Shown here: positions 16,116 through 24,988 of the stretch, piece by piece | How the letters are laid out: the number at the start of each line of letters is the position of its first letter | Numbering within the stretch: position 1 is the first letter of the stretch | DNA from: Gammaproteobacteria bacterium | GTDB taxonomy: Bacteria; Pseudomonadota; Gammaproteobacteria; JAJPIJ01 | Direction: 5' to 3' | Assembly: GCA_022072255.1 (NCBI GenBank) | Contig: JAJVHZ010000108.1 | Coordinates: 1-37,902, forward strand | DNA length: 37,902 nt | The notes under the pieces: model-generated | What the model saw: the letters and a program-made list of their open reading frames with translations, nothing else | Databases searched by the model: none | Told to the model about the DNA's origin: nothing | Translations under genes and position numbers: made by a program

Positions 16116-17048
16116 TCAGAACACGCGGGTGATGGTGTAGCCCTGTTTTTCCAGCAGCCGCAGGATCCCGCGCTCACCGGCCAGGTGCAGCGCACCCACT
16201 GCGATCAGAGCGCCGCCGGCCTGCAGATGCTCCTGCATCCGCGCCACCATCTGCTCGCTGCGCTCGTACAGCATCCGCTCGTTCATCCGCTGGAACAGCG
16301 GGTCGCTCTCGTGGCCGCTCTCGTTCCGGTGCGCGATGGCCGCGAGATCGCCGCGCCCGTACAACTCCATGAGCGTCACGGTGTCCGCCATGATGCGGGC
16401 GTGGTTGCAGACGGTGTCCACGAGCACTGCGACCTGCTCCCCGACGGGTTGTTCCTCCTGCGCGGCGATCAACTCCTCGATGGTCTCCAGGCCGTACACC
16501 GGCCGGCCCATCTGCTGCGCGGTCTCGCGCAGCACGTCCTCCATCGTCCGGCCGCTGCCGGGACGAGGCCGGTCGACCACGCCCGTGGCGGCCCAGGGTT
16601 TCAGCCTGCGTGCCTGCGACACCGGGATCCCGTAGTGCACGGCCAGCCGATCGTAGCGGGCGAGGACGTCGCCGCCCAGCCAGTCTGCCAGCGACCGTCC
16701 CTCAGGCAGGATCATCAGGCGTGTGAAGGTCGCCTGCGCCGCCTCGTCGATGAGCGTCTCGAGCACCAGCCGGCTCCCCTGCAGCAGCGCCAGGTTCACC
16801 TGCGGGGGCAGGCGGTGCAGATGCGGATCGTCCAGATGCAGGGTGCCGAAGACATGGCTGGCCGCCGCGCCCGGCCGCTCGATGCGGTACAGCAACCCCT
16901 GCCCGTACGGGATGCGGGGGGACTCCCCGGTCGCTCCGCCCGCAGGCTCCTCGGGCCCGCGTGGGCACTGGCTGGTGACGGCAGGCACCGCCACGGCGTT
17001 CAGGCATGCCGTCGACAGCATCAGGGCGGCGAGCAGCAGGCGTGGCAT
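16116..17048 (-). CDS. TraB/GumN family protein
   Basis: A 310-residue protein with a signal peptide (LLLAALMLSTACLNAVAVPA; the embedded Cys could make it a lipoprotein, but the lipobox is poor). The two GxLH-type motifs that define the TraB/GumN (Tiki-like) fold are present: HVFGTLHLDDPH near residue 66 and the C-terminal VGALHLAGERGILRLLEKQGY. GLETIEELI in the middle is also typical. Related eukaryotic proteins are metal-dependent proteases; bacterial members are mostly uncharacterised. The C-terminal RVF follows the family end closely. The gene is divergent from the PepSY-RND operon, 128 bases apart. Confidence 0.9.
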   Translation of the reverse strand: MPRLLLAALMLSTACLNAVAVPAVTSQCPRGPEEPAGGATGESPRIPYGQGLLYRIERPGAAASHVFGTLHLDDPHLHRLPPQVNLALLQGSRLVLETLIDEAAQATFTRLMILPEGRSLADWLGGDVLARYDRLAVHYGIPVSQARRLKPWAATGVVDRPRPGSGRTMEDVLRETAQQMGRPVYGLETIEELIAAQEEQPVGEQVAVLVDTVCNHARIMADTVTLMELYGRGDLAAIAHRNESGHESDPLFQRMNERMLYERSEQMVARMQEHLQAGGALIAVGALHLAGERGILRLLEKQGYTITRVF

Positions 17049-17086
17049 GCCGGCCAGTATACGTCCCCGGCCGGCGCACGCCGGTG

Positions 17087-17115
17087 CTGACGCGGCAGCG
17101 GTCTGCCCGTAGAAT
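17087..17115 (+). promoter_or_regulatory. Sigma70-type promoter for the PepSY-RND operon
   Basis: CTGACG (17087-17092) and TAGAAT (17110-17115) are separated by exactly 17 bases, matching four and five of six consensus positions. The predicted start near 17122 leaves a leader of about 55 bases before the PepSY gene. Confidence 0.5.
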
Positions 17116-17176
17116 CACGGACTTCCCGCCGCCACCGCACAAGAAGCGGGATACCGCCCAACGGAGTCATCCCATC

Positions 17177-17695
17177 GTGATCAGGAAATCGATCTTTGTT
17201 GTCGCCCTCATCGCCGGCGTCCGGCCGATTGCCGCCGCCGAGTTCGCTCGCGGTGCCAGGCCCTTCGAGGATTGCCTCGGCGCATCGCTGTCGCGCCAGC
17301 CGGGGCGCGTAGTGAAGGTGGAGTTCAAGCACACCGCGGCCGGCAGCAGTGTCTACGAGTTCGACATCCAGGGTGCGGACGGGCGCAGCTGGGATCTCGA
17401 ATGCGACGCGGACACCGGCGCGGTCATCGGCGTGGAACGCGAGGTCGAGAGTGCCGCCGACCCGCAGTTCGCGGCCCAGGTGAAGGTCACCGAGGCCGAG
17501 GCAAGGGCCACGGTGGCAGCGACCTATCCCGGGGAGATCCAGGAGATCGAATACGAGATCGAGGAGGATGGCGGGGCCACCTACGAGTTCGACGTCGCCG
17601 GCACGAACGGGGAGCAGACCAAGGTGGAGGTGAACGCGGCGAACGGCGAGATCATCGAGGTCGATCAGGAGCGCTGGCAGGTCGGGTTCGAATAA
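17177..17695 (+). CDS. Exported PepSY-domain protein
   Basis: A 172-residue protein with a signal peptide (KSIFVVALIAGVRPIAAA) and two PepSY-like units. The first spans about residues 40-95 (VVKVEFKHTAAGSSVYEFDI, then DADTGAVIGVE) and the second about 100-165 (EAEARATVAATYPGEIQEIE, then YEFDV and VNAANGEIIEVD). PepSY modules occur in protease inhibitors and in periplasmic sensors and metal-linked proteins. The start is GTG at 17177 with GGAG ten bases ahead. It is the first gene of an operon with an outer-membrane factor seven bases downstream, so it may sense or buffer the exported substrate; this is inference. Confidence 0.85.
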   Translation: MIRKSIFVVALIAGVRPIAAAEFARGARPFEDCLGASLSRQPGRVVKVEFKHTAAGSSVYEFDIQGADGRSWDLECDADTGAVIGVEREVESAADPQFAAQVKVTEAEARATVAATYPGEIQEIEYEIEEDGGATYEFDVAGTNGEQTKVEVNAANGEIIEVDQERWQVGFE

Positions 17696-17702
17696 CACGG
17701 TC

Positions 17703-19115
17703 ATGTCGGCGCGCGTCTACTCCTCACGGGTCCCGTGGCTGTTGCCGGCGCTGCTGCTGGGCGGCTGCATGTTCCAGGAGTACAAGCCCAAGCCGATCGA
17801 GCCGCAGGTCTTCGTCAGCGCGTACGAACAGCGGGACCTGGCCGCGCCGGGCCTGCGCGCGTTCATGGTGCAGTGCGGCCTGCCGGATCTGCCCTGGCCG
17901 CGGGAGCGTTGGGACGTGGCGGGGCTGGAGTGCGCCGCGCTCTATTTCAACCCGGCGCTGGCGCGGGCGCGGGCGCGGATCGAGGTCGCGAAGTCCGCGG
18001 AGATCAGCGCCGGGCAGCGGCCGAATCCGCAGCTCGGCGTCGACCTCGAGCACCACAGCGACACCTCCGAGGGGCGCACGCCGTGGAGCATCGGCCCCAG
18101 GTTCGAATTCACCATCGAGCAGCCGTCCCGGCGCCGCGCGCGGATCGAAGGCGCCGTGGCGCGCACCGCCGCCACGGAGATCGATCTGGACGCGGCGATC
18201 TGGGAGGCGCGGCGCGGCGCGCGCGACCGGGCGCTCGACTACCTCGCGGCCCGTCGGCAGCGGGACCTGCTGATCGCGCAGTCCGAGCCGCTGCAGGAGG
18301 GCGTGCAGCTCCTGGCGCGCCGGGAAGAGGTGGGACTCACCAGCAGCTTCGAGGTGAGCGCGATGCGCATCGACGCGCAGCGGACCGGGCTCGCGCGCAG
18401 CACGGCCGAGGCGAAGCTCGAAACGGCGGCGGCGGCCCTGGCGGCCGCCATCGGAATTCCGGCCGTGGCCATGCGGAACGTGAAAATCGAGTCCCCGGGA
18501 TCGCCTGCGGAAGGCCTGCCCGTCGCCGCGCCGCCGGCCGGAATGCTGCAGCGGCAGGCTCTCACCGGGCGCGCGGACATACGCCGCGCCCTGCAGGATT
18601 ACGCGATCGCCGAGGCCGGGCTGCGCGAGCAGATCGCACGGCAGTATCCGGACCTCACGCTCTCGCCGGGCTATTTCTTCGACCAGGGCGACAACATCTG
18701 GAGCCTGGGCGCGGCGCTGGTGCTGCCGCTGCTCAACCGCAACGAGGGGCCGATCGCCGAGGCCGCCGCCACCCGCGAGCTCGCGGCGCGTGCCGTGGAG
18801 GCGACCCAGGCCGCGATCATCGGCGAGGTCGCCACCGCCCACGCCGGCTACACGGCGCTCAGGCAGTCCGCGCTCGACTCGGCCAGGATCATCCAGGGCC
18901 TGGAGCAGCAGGAGGCGCGGGTGCAGAGGCAGTTCGAGGCCGGCGAGATCGACCGGCTGGCGGTGGTCCGCGCCCACATCGAGACCATGAGCGCACGTGT
19001 GCTGCGCGAGGAGCTGCTGACGGAGACCTGGCGCGGCCTGTTCAGACTCGAGGACGCCGTACAGAGCTCGCTGCGCGGCGATCTGCCCCGGACCGGCGAG
19101 GAGCACGTGCCGTGA
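17703..19115 (+). CDS. TolC/CusC-type outer-membrane efflux lipoprotein
   Basis: A 470-residue outer-membrane factor. The lipobox LLGGC (Cys22) predicts an outer-membrane lipoprotein as in CusC/OprM. Two outer-membrane-efflux repeats with long Ala/Glu/Arg-rich coiled-coil helices follow (LARARARIEVAKSAEISAGQ, GLTSSFEVSAMRIDAQRTG, then RADIRRALQDYAIAEAGLRE and RQFEAGEIDRLAVVRAHIE), the canonical duplicated alpha-barrel architecture. PNPQLGVDLEH and YPDLTLSPGYFF are beta-barrel strand signatures. It forms the exit duct of the tripartite pump encoded with the next two genes; the adaptor gene overlaps its stop in GTGA. Confidence 0.92.
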   Translation: MSARVYSSRVPWLLPALLLGGCMFQEYKPKPIEPQVFVSAYEQRDLAAPGLRAFMVQCGLPDLPWPRERWDVAGLECAALYFNPALARARARIEVAKSAEISAGQRPNPQLGVDLEHHSDTSEGRTPWSIGPRFEFTIEQPSRRRARIEGAVARTAATEIDLDAAIWEARRGARDRALDYLAARRQRDLLIAQSEPLQEGVQLLARREEVGLTSSFEVSAMRIDAQRTGLARSTAEAKLETAAAALAAAIGIPAVAMRNVKIESPGSPAEGLPVAAPPAGMLQRQALTGRADIRRALQDYAIAEAGLREQIARQYPDLTLSPGYFFDQGDNIWSLGAALVLPLLNRNEGPIAEAAATRELAARAVEATQAAIIGEVATAHAGYTALRQSALDSARIIQGLEQQEARVQRQFEAGEIDRLAVVRAHIETMSARVLREELLTETWRGLFRLEDAVQSSLRGDLPRTGEEHVP

Positions 19116-20257
19116 GATCGACCTTCAGGTGGGGCCTCACCCTGGTCTTCCTTGCGGCGCTGGCCGCGATCGCGCTCAGTATCCCGCCGGCGACCTGGCG
19201 CGCGTGGACGGGCGAGCTGCGCGCGCGCATCGCCGGGACGGGCGATGGCGGACCGGCCGCGGCAAGCGGCGGGGCCGGGCCGGCGGCGGGCGAGGGTGCG
19301 GAGGATGACGACGTCGTCGTCCCCTCGCGCGTCGTGAAGGTCGGGGGACTGAACGCCGTGCGCATGTCCGCCGAGGAGCAGCGACAAACGGGGGTGCGGG
19401 TACTGGCGCTCACCGCGACGACCTACCAGTCCGAGACGCTCGCCTCCGGACGCGTGCTGGACATCCAGCCGCTGGTGAACCTGCGGGCTGAGTTCAACGC
19501 GGCGCGCGGCGAGCAGGAGATCGCACGGGCCGCCGTCGCAGCCTCCGCGCGGGCCGCCGAGCGCATGCGCGTGCTGAACCGCGAGGACGGTAACGTCTCC
19601 GACCGGCAGTTGCAGGAGGCCGTCGCGCTGGCGGCCTCGGACAACGCGCGCCTCACGGCGGCGGACCGCAGGCTGCAGGACATCCGCAACCAGGCCACCG
19701 TGCAATGGGGCCCGACGCTGGTGGAAATGGCGCTGGCCGAGACCTCGGCGCTGTTCGATCAACTCGTCGCGCATCAGGACGTGCTGGTGCTGGTGACGCT
19801 GCGCCCGGGAGAGGAACTGCCGGATGCGACCAGCTTCATCTACGTCGGACCGACCGGTGAGCGCACTCGCGCGCGCAAGGCCTACCTGGTCTCGCCGGCC
19901 CTGCAGACCGACCCGGCGGCGCAGGGAGAGACCTATTTCTTCCGCACCCACGGCAGCAAGCTGCGCATCGGCATGCACATGGACGCATGGATCCCGCGGC
20001 CGGGGCCGGCGCGCGAGGGCGTGGAGGTGCCCGGCGCCGCCGTCATCTGGTATGCCAACAAGCTCTGGGTCTATGCGCGTGACGGCGAGGACCTGTTCGT
20101 GCGCCGGCCGCTGCGCGAGTACGAGGAGACCCGCGACGGCTGGTTCGTGACCGATGGGGTGGTCGCTGGCGAGGCGGTGGTGGTGAGCGGCGCGCAGATG
20201 CTGTTCTCGGAGGAGTTCCGCTCGGCCATCCCCAGCGAAGACGAAGCGCGCGAATGA
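19112..20257 (+). CDS. RND periplasmic adaptor (membrane fusion protein)
   Basis: A 381-residue adaptor with an N-terminal membrane anchor (about residues 6-25), an unusually long Gly/Ala/Glu-rich linker (about 38-70), and then the adaptor core: a beta strand region (SETLASGRVLDIQPLVNLRA), a helical hairpin rich in Ala/Arg (about 128-190), and C-terminal barrel and membrane-proximal segments (VEVPGAAVIWYANKLWVYA, then TDGVVAGEAVVVSGAQML). GTG at 19112 overlaps the preceding stop by four bases, implying translational coupling. It links the inner-membrane pump to the outer-membrane duct. No His- or Met-rich metal-binding stretch is evident. Confidence 0.88.
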   Translation: MRSTFRWGLTLVFLAALAAIALSIPPATWRAWTGELRARIAGTGDGGPAAASGGAGPAAGEGAEDDDVVVPSRVVKVGGLNAVRMSAEEQRQTGVRVLALTATTYQSETLASGRVLDIQPLVNLRAEFNAARGEQEIARAAVAASARAAERMRVLNREDGNVSDRQLQEAVALAASDNARLTAADRRLQDIRNQATVQWGPTLVEMALAETSALFDQLVAHQDVLVLVTLRPGEELPDATSFIYVGPTGERTRARKAYLVSPALQTDPAAQGETYFFRTHGSKLRIGMHMDAWIPRPGPAREGVEVPGAAVIWYANKLWVYARDGEDLFVRRPLREYEETRDGWFVTDGVVAGEAVVVSGAQMLFSEEFRSAIPSEDEARE

Positions 20258-20300
20258 GGCCAGAACCGCAGACGTCGATGGGCGCCGCTGGTACCCGGCC

Positions 20301-23300
20301 ATGCTAGCGGCGCTGGTGCGGTTCTCGGTGCGCTTTCACGGCGTGGTGCTGAGCCTCGCCGTGCTGCTCATGGGGTACGGCGCCTACGACCTCTCGCGCG
20401 CCGGCCTCGACATCTTCCCGGAGTTCTCGCCGAAGCTGGTCATCATCCAGACCGAGGCGCCGGGTCTGTCCGCCGAGCAGGTGGAGATCCTGGTGACGCA
20501 GCCGGTCGAGAATGCCGCCAGTGGCCTGGTCGGACTGAATTACGTGCGGTCCGAGTCCATCCAGGGCCTCTCCGTGGTCACGGCGATCTTCGACGACGAC
20601 ACGGATCGCTACCTCAGTCGCCAGCAGGTGGCCGAGCGCCTCGCCGCCATCACCGGCAGGCTGCCGCCGGGCGCCGGTCCGCCGGTGGTGGTGCCGCTCG
20701 CCTCCTCCTCGGCCACCATCCTGACCATGGGCGTGACCTCGCCCAGCCGCAGCCTCATGGACCTGCGCGCCATCGTCGACTACACCATCGTGCCGCGCGT
20801 GATGAGCGTGCCCGGCGTGGCCGATGTCAACGTCTTCGGCGGCGAGGAGAAGGAGCTGCAGATCCAGGTGCGGCCGGAGGATCTGCGCCGCTACGGTGTG
20901 GGGCTCGAGGACGTGGCGCAGGCCGCGCAGCAGGCCACCGGCATCGGCGGCGGCGGCTTCATCGAGAACGAGAACCAGCGCCTGACCCTGCGCACCGTCG
21001 GTCAGCCGGCCACGGTCGAGGATCTGCGCAAGGTGGTGCTGCGGCGGCAGTCCGGCTACAACGTCACCCTCGGCGACGTGGCCACCGTGCAGTACGGCCC
21101 GGCGCCGCCGATCGGCATGGCGGCGGTCGACGGCGAGCCCGGCATCGTGATGATGGTGATCGGCCAGTTCGGCGCCAACACGCTCACGGTCTCTCGGCGC
21201 GTGGAGCAGGCGCTAAGGGAGATCGGCCACACGCTGGCGCAGGACGACGTGCAGCTCTACCCGGCCATGTTCCGGCCGGCGAACTACATAGAGACCTCGG
21301 TGCACAATCTCTCCGGCCACCTGCTGGTGGGCGGCGCGTTCGTGGTCATCGTGCTGTTCCTGTTCCTGTTCAACCTGCGCACCGCGTTCATCTCCACGGT
21401 GGCGATCCCGCTGTCGCTGCTGACGGCGGTGATCATCCTGCGCCGCTACGGCGTGAACCTGAACATCATGGTGCTCGGCGGGCTGGCCATCGCACTCGGC
21501 GAGGTGGTGGACGACGCCATCATCGACACCGAGAACATCTTCCGGCGCCTGCGCGAAAACCGCTCGCTGCCGGCGCCGCGGCCGATCGGCGAGGTGGTCT
21601 ACGAGGCCTCCATGGAGGTGCGCGGCTCGGTGGTCTACGCGAGCTTCATCGTCGCGCTGGTGTTCGTGCCGCTGCTCACCCTGGGCGGCGTGGCCGGCAG
21701 GCTGTTCGCGCCGCTCGGCATCTCCTACATCCTCGCCATCCTCGCCTCGCTCGCCACCGCGCTCACCGTCACGCCGGCGCTGTGCTACGTCATGCTCGGC
21801 CACGCGCGCCTGCACAGCGAGGACCCGCCGCTCATACGCTGGCTGAAGCCGGCTTACGGGCTCATCCTGCGCGTGCTGGCGAGGATCCCGCTGCTGACCC
21901 TGCTCGCGAGCCTGGGCGTGTGCGTGCTCGGCGTGATGATGCTGCCGGCGCTGGGCGGGCGCTTCCTGCCGGAGCTGCGCGAGGGCCACTACATCGTCCA
22001 CACCACCAGCATGCCGGGCACCGCGCTGCACGAGACCATACGCCTGGGCAACGAGCTGCAGCGCCGTTTCCGCGAGGTCGACGGCGTGGTGTCGGTGTCG
22101 CAGTTCGCGGGTCGCGCCGAGCGCAGCGCCGACACCTTCGGCAGCCACTACGCGGAGTACGAGGTGGATCTGAAGCCGCTTTCCGGTACGCAGCAGCAGC
22201 ACGTGCTCGATCGGCTGCGCGCGATCCTCGCCTCCTTCCCCGGCATCCTGTTCGAGGTGAACACCTTTCTCACCGAGCGCGTGGACGAGACGGTCTCCGG
22301 CTACACCTCGCCGGTGGTGGTGAACCTCTTCGGCAAGGACCTCGACGTGCTCGACGGCAAGGCCGAGGAGGTGGCCGCGATCATGCGCGGGATCCCGGGC
22401 GCGGCCGACGTGCAGATCCGCTCGCCCGCGGGCATGCCGGCGCTGCAGGTGCGCCTGCGGCTGGACGAGCTCGCCAATTGGGGCCTGCAGCCGCTGCAGG
22501 TGATCGAGGCGATGCAGACGGCCTTCGAGGGCCGTGTCGTCGGCCGCGTCTACGAGGGCAACCGCTCCTACGAGATCACGGTGATCCTCGATCGCGAGGC
22601 GCGCGACGACCCGGAGGACATCGCGCACATGCCGCTGCGCACGCCCGACGGCATGGTGGTGACGCTCGAGCAGGTGGCCGACATCCGGCAGACCGGCGGC
22701 CGCTACAACATCCTGCATCGTAATGCGCAGCGCCTGCAGACGGTGACCTGCAGCGCCACCGGGCGCGACTACGAGGGTTTCACCGCGGAGCTGCGCGCGC
22801 GCATACTGGCGGAGGTGAAGTTCGACGCGGAGACCTATCCTGAATTCACCGGTTCGGCGGTGGAGCAGGCGGCGGCGCGCGAGGATCTGATCCTGCACTC
22901 CCTGTTCGCCGGTGTGGGCGTGCTGGTGCTGGTGTACGTGGCGATCGCGAGCTTCCGGCACATGCTGATCGTGCTCCTGAATTTGCCGTTCTCGCTGCTC
23001 GGCGGCGTGGCCGCGGCCGTCATGGCCGGCGCGTCACTCTCGGTGGGGTCGATGGTGGGTTTCGTGACGCTGTTCGGCATCACCGTGCGCAACTCCATCA
23101 TGCTGGTGTCGCACTACCGCCATCTGGTCGAGATGGAAGGGCAGACCTGGGGACTACAGACCGCGATCCGCGGCGCCCAGGAACGCCTGCCCTCGATCCT
23201 GATGACCGCGCTCGTGACCGCGCTCGCCATGCTGCCCATCGCCTTCGACAGCGACAACCCGGGCCGCGAGATCATGGGCCCGATGGCCGCCATCATCATC

Positions 23301-23390
23301 GGCGGCCTGGTCTCCTCGACGATCCTGAACCTGCTGATCCTGCCGACCGTGCTGCTCCGCTGGGGCAAGTTTTCCAGGGGGTCGGAGTGA
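20301..23390 (+). CDS. RND efflux permease, CusA/CzcA-like
   Basis: A 1029-residue proton-driven inner-membrane pump with the RND layout: span 1, a large periplasmic loop, spans 2-7, a second loop, and spans 8-12. Visible landmarks are [19 protein letters not shown] at the N-terminus, span 4 with the proton-relay acidic pair in [20 protein letters not shown], and the second-half [20 protein letters not shown]. The heavy-metal-efflux (HME) subgroup is the closest match, but the Met triad of CusA is not obvious, so the substrate is left open. It is the last gene of the PepSY-OMF-adaptor-pump operon, 43 bases after the adaptor. The ribosome site before ATG at 20301 is weak. Confidence 0.92.
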   Translation: MLAALVRFSVRFHGVVLSLAVLLMGYGAYDLSRAGLDIFPEFSPKLVIIQTEAPGLSAEQVEILVTQPVENAASGLVGLNYVRSESIQGLSVVTAIFDDDTDRYLSRQQVAERLAAITGRLPPGAGPPVVVPLASSSATILTMGVTSPSRSLMDLRAIVDYTIVPRVMSVPGVADVNVFGGEEKELQIQVRPEDLRRYGVGLEDVAQAAQQATGIGGGGFIENENQRLTLRTVGQPATVEDLRKVVLRRQSGYNVTLGDVATVQYGPAPPIGMAAVDGEPGIVMMVIGQFGANTLTVSRRVEQALREIGHTLAQDDVQLYPAMFRPANYIETSVHNLSGHLLVGGAFVVIVLFLFLFNLRTAFISTVAIPLSLLTAVIILRRYGVNLNIMVLGGLAIALGEVVDDAIIDTENIFRRLRENRSLPAPRPIGEVVYEASMEVRGSVVYASFIVALVFVPLLTLGGVAGRLFAPLGISYILAILASLATALTVTPALCYVMLGHARLHSEDPPLIRWLKPAYGLILRVLARIPLLTLLASLGVCVLGVMMLPALGGRFLPELREGHYIVHTTSMPGTALHETIRLGNELQRRFREVDGVVSVSQFAGRAERSADTFGSHYAEYEVDLKPLSGTQQQHVLDRLRAILASFPGILFEVNTFLTERVDETVSGYTSPVVVNLFGKDLDVLDGKAEEVAAIMRGIPGAADVQIRSPAGMPALQVRLRLDELANWGLQPLQVIEAMQTAFEGRVVGRVYEGNRSYEITVILDREARDDPEDIAHMPLRTPDGMVVTLEQVADIRQTGGRYNILHRNAQRLQTVTCSATGRDYEGFTAELRARILAEVKFDAETYPEFTGSAVEQAAAREDLILHSLFAGVGVLVLVYVAIASFRHMLIVLLNLPFSLLGGVAAAVMAGASLSVGSMVGFVTLFGITVRNSIMLVSHYRHLVEMEGQTWGLQTAIRGAQERLPSILMTALVTALAMLPIAFDSDNPGREIMGPMAAIIIGGLVSSTILNLLILPTVLLRWGKFSRGSE

Positions 23391-23391
23391 A

Positions 23392-23764
23392 TTATTTTGG
23401 TGCATCCGTGCCCGGGACTGGTCTGCCGTGCCGCTGCATGCCGACTTTCCGTCCCAGCACCTGCTCGATCTCCTGCCGGAACCGGTCGTTCCCCAGCGGA
23501 CGATTGTAGTCGGGGCAGTTGCGGGTCTGCTGCGCAGCCTCCGTGGAAAGCTGCGAGTGAAACAGCCCCCCGGTAAGCCGCCTGCCGGTCCGTCGCCGAA
23601 GTTCCCAAACCCAGGCAGATGCCGTGCGATGTCAGCACACGGCTCGGTTCACCGCAGGCATTCACCCGATATGACGACCTTCGGTACAGGTCCGGCCATG
23701 CCGCCATGCCGGCGGTCACCGGGTTGAGCTCGATGTAGCGCATGCAGGCGAGCAGGTAGTCGTC
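23392..23764 (-). pseudogene. Remnant of a REP-associated tyrosine transposase (RAYT)
   Basis: Read leftward, DDYLLACMRYIELNPVTAGM then PDLYRRSSYRVNACGEP and LGLGTSATDRQAAYRG match the C-terminal half of RAYT/IS200-like Y1 transposases. The N-terminal half with the His-x-His catalytic site is missing: a stop codon lies directly before this segment at 23765-23767. A +1 frameshift occurs in a run of six G (complement of C6 at 23566-23571). With one G removed, the frame continues through LFHSQLSTEAAQQTRN and PLGNDRFRQEIEQVLGRKVG to a TAA at 23394-23392. The gene is therefore doubly broken. It fills most of the 459-base gap between the RND pump and the DHH gene. Confidence 0.85.
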
Positions 23765-23849
23765 TCAAAGAAACTTTCGTGAGAGCGGAGTGTCGCAATG
23801 TCTAGGCACAGCGATCGGCGGAGGCGGAGCATCCGCGAGAGGAGGCGAC

Positions 23850-24818
23850 ATGACCACGAGGTGCTTCGATGTCTTTCCCGGCGGCGCGGACGGGCTTTGC
23901 GCGGCACATCAACTGCGCATGGTCTATCCCGCCGATGCCCGGCCGGTGACCGGCGTGCGGCGCGACACGCACCTCCTCGACCGTGTCGAGGCCGGCTACG
24001 GCGACGCCATCACCGTTTTCAACCTGCCCATGGGTGAGAACCGCGCGGCGCTGACGCATCTGCTGCGACTCGGCGCGACGATCCGGTACTTCGACCATCA
24101 CTACGTCGGTGTGGAGAGCAAGCAGCCGGGACTGCAGGCCATGGTCAACGGCGATCCGAGCACCTGCACCAGTGCGCTCGTCGATCGCTTCCTGGGTGGG
24201 CAGCATCGGGCCTGGGCGGTCGTCGGCGCCTTCGGCGTCGGCCGCGATCACCTGGCCAGGCAACTGGCAACGCCGCTGGGCCTGAAAGACTCCATGCTCG
24301 GGGAGCTGCGCGATCTGGGCCTGTGCCTGAGCTATAACGCCTACGGGGAGCGGGCGGAGGACACGATTGTCCACCCGGCCGAGATGTACGCCCTGCTGCG
24401 CAATTACTTCGATCCCCTGCGTTTCGCCGCCCGCGAACCCGTGTACAGGCAGATCCGGGAGGCGCGCGAGGCGGACGTGCGCGCGGTTGCCGACCTCACG
24501 CCTCAGGCGGTCACGGATGACGCGGCGGTGTACGTGCTGCCGGACACGCCCGGCAGCCGGCGCGTACGCGGCGACAAGGCCCGCGATCTCACGCGCGAGC
24601 ATCCGCATCGGGCGCACGCGGTGCTGGCGCCGAACTGCCGCGGTGGGTACGCGGTGAGCGTGCGCACCCGGATGGACCGGCCGCGCCACACCAGCGCGGA
24701 TGCCTTCTGCCGCCGATTCGGCGGCGGCGGGGCGGAGATCGCCGCGGGCATCGCCGATCTGCCGGCCGCGGACCTCTCGCGGTTCACTGGTGCGTTCATG
24801 GTGGAGTACTCGCACTGA
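23850..24818 (+). CDS. DHH-family phosphoesterase
   Basis: A 322-residue cytoplasmic protein of the DHH superfamily (RecJ, NrnA, exopolyphosphatase relatives). The N-terminal motif DVFPGGADGLCAA corresponds to the family's metal-binding Asp-x-Asp region but reads GGADG, so one of the usual acidic ligands is changed. The eponymous Asp82-His83-His84 lies in IRYFDHHYVG. The C-terminal DHHA1-like end carries RRFGGGGAEIAAGIADLP, the substrate-binding glycine motif. GAGAGGAGG just ahead of ATG at 23850 decides the start. Substrate could be a short oligonucleotide, cyclic-dinucleotide product or phosphoanhydride; no neighbour settles it. Confidence 0.85.
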   Translation: MTTRCFDVFPGGADGLCAAHQLRMVYPADARPVTGVRRDTHLLDRVEAGYGDAITVFNLPMGENRAALTHLLRLGATIRYFDHHYVGVESKQPGLQAMVNGDPSTCTSALVDRFLGGQHRAWAVVGAFGVGRDHLARQLATPLGLKDSMLGELRDLGLCLSYNAYGERAEDTIVHPAEMYALLRNYFDPLRFAAREPVYRQIREAREADVRAVADLTPQAVTDDAAVYVLPDTPGSRRVRGDKARDLTREHPHRAHAVLAPNCRGGYAVSVRTRMDRPRHTSADAFCRRFGGGGAEIAAGIADLPAADLSRFTGAFMVEYSH

Positions 24819-24822
24819 GCGG

Positions 24823-24840
24823 CAGCGTCATCGGACGCTG
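24823..24840. terminator. Possible hairpin terminator after the DHH gene
   Basis: CAGCGTC-ATCG-GACGCTG forms a perfect 7-bp stem with a four-base loop four bases after the DHH stop. No T-run follows, so it may act only with Rho or as an mRNA 3' stabiliser. Confidence 0.35.
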
Positions 24841-24988
24841 ACACGCCTGTCGCGCGCACCGCGCGGTTCCAACGGCGTTGGTGCCGGGGACTCGTAGCAT
24901 TGCGATGCAGCCGGCGATCTCGGCGAAGCGGGGATGGCAGTGTGACCACAGCGGGCAGGAGGCCCCGCTCGCTGCGGGTGTCAGGTGT

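Noticed and set aside
13224-17090. A continuous + strand open frame of more than 1,200 codons
   Set aside because: It crosses the regulator gene in another frame and is antisense to ndh and the TraB/GumN gene. The composition is Arg/Ala/Gly-rich shadow sequence with no domain. Long stop-free frames are expected at this GC content.
21213-22961. A 582-codon minus-strand frame opposite the RND pump
   Set aside because: The plus-strand RND reading has complete family motifs; the reverse frame is His/Gln/Arg-rich noise.
23716-23907. Minus-strand frame starting MPRKARP, like a RAYT N-terminus
   Set aside because: It lies antisense to the DHH gene start and is in a different frame from the RAYT remnant. 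The rest does not resemble a transposase.
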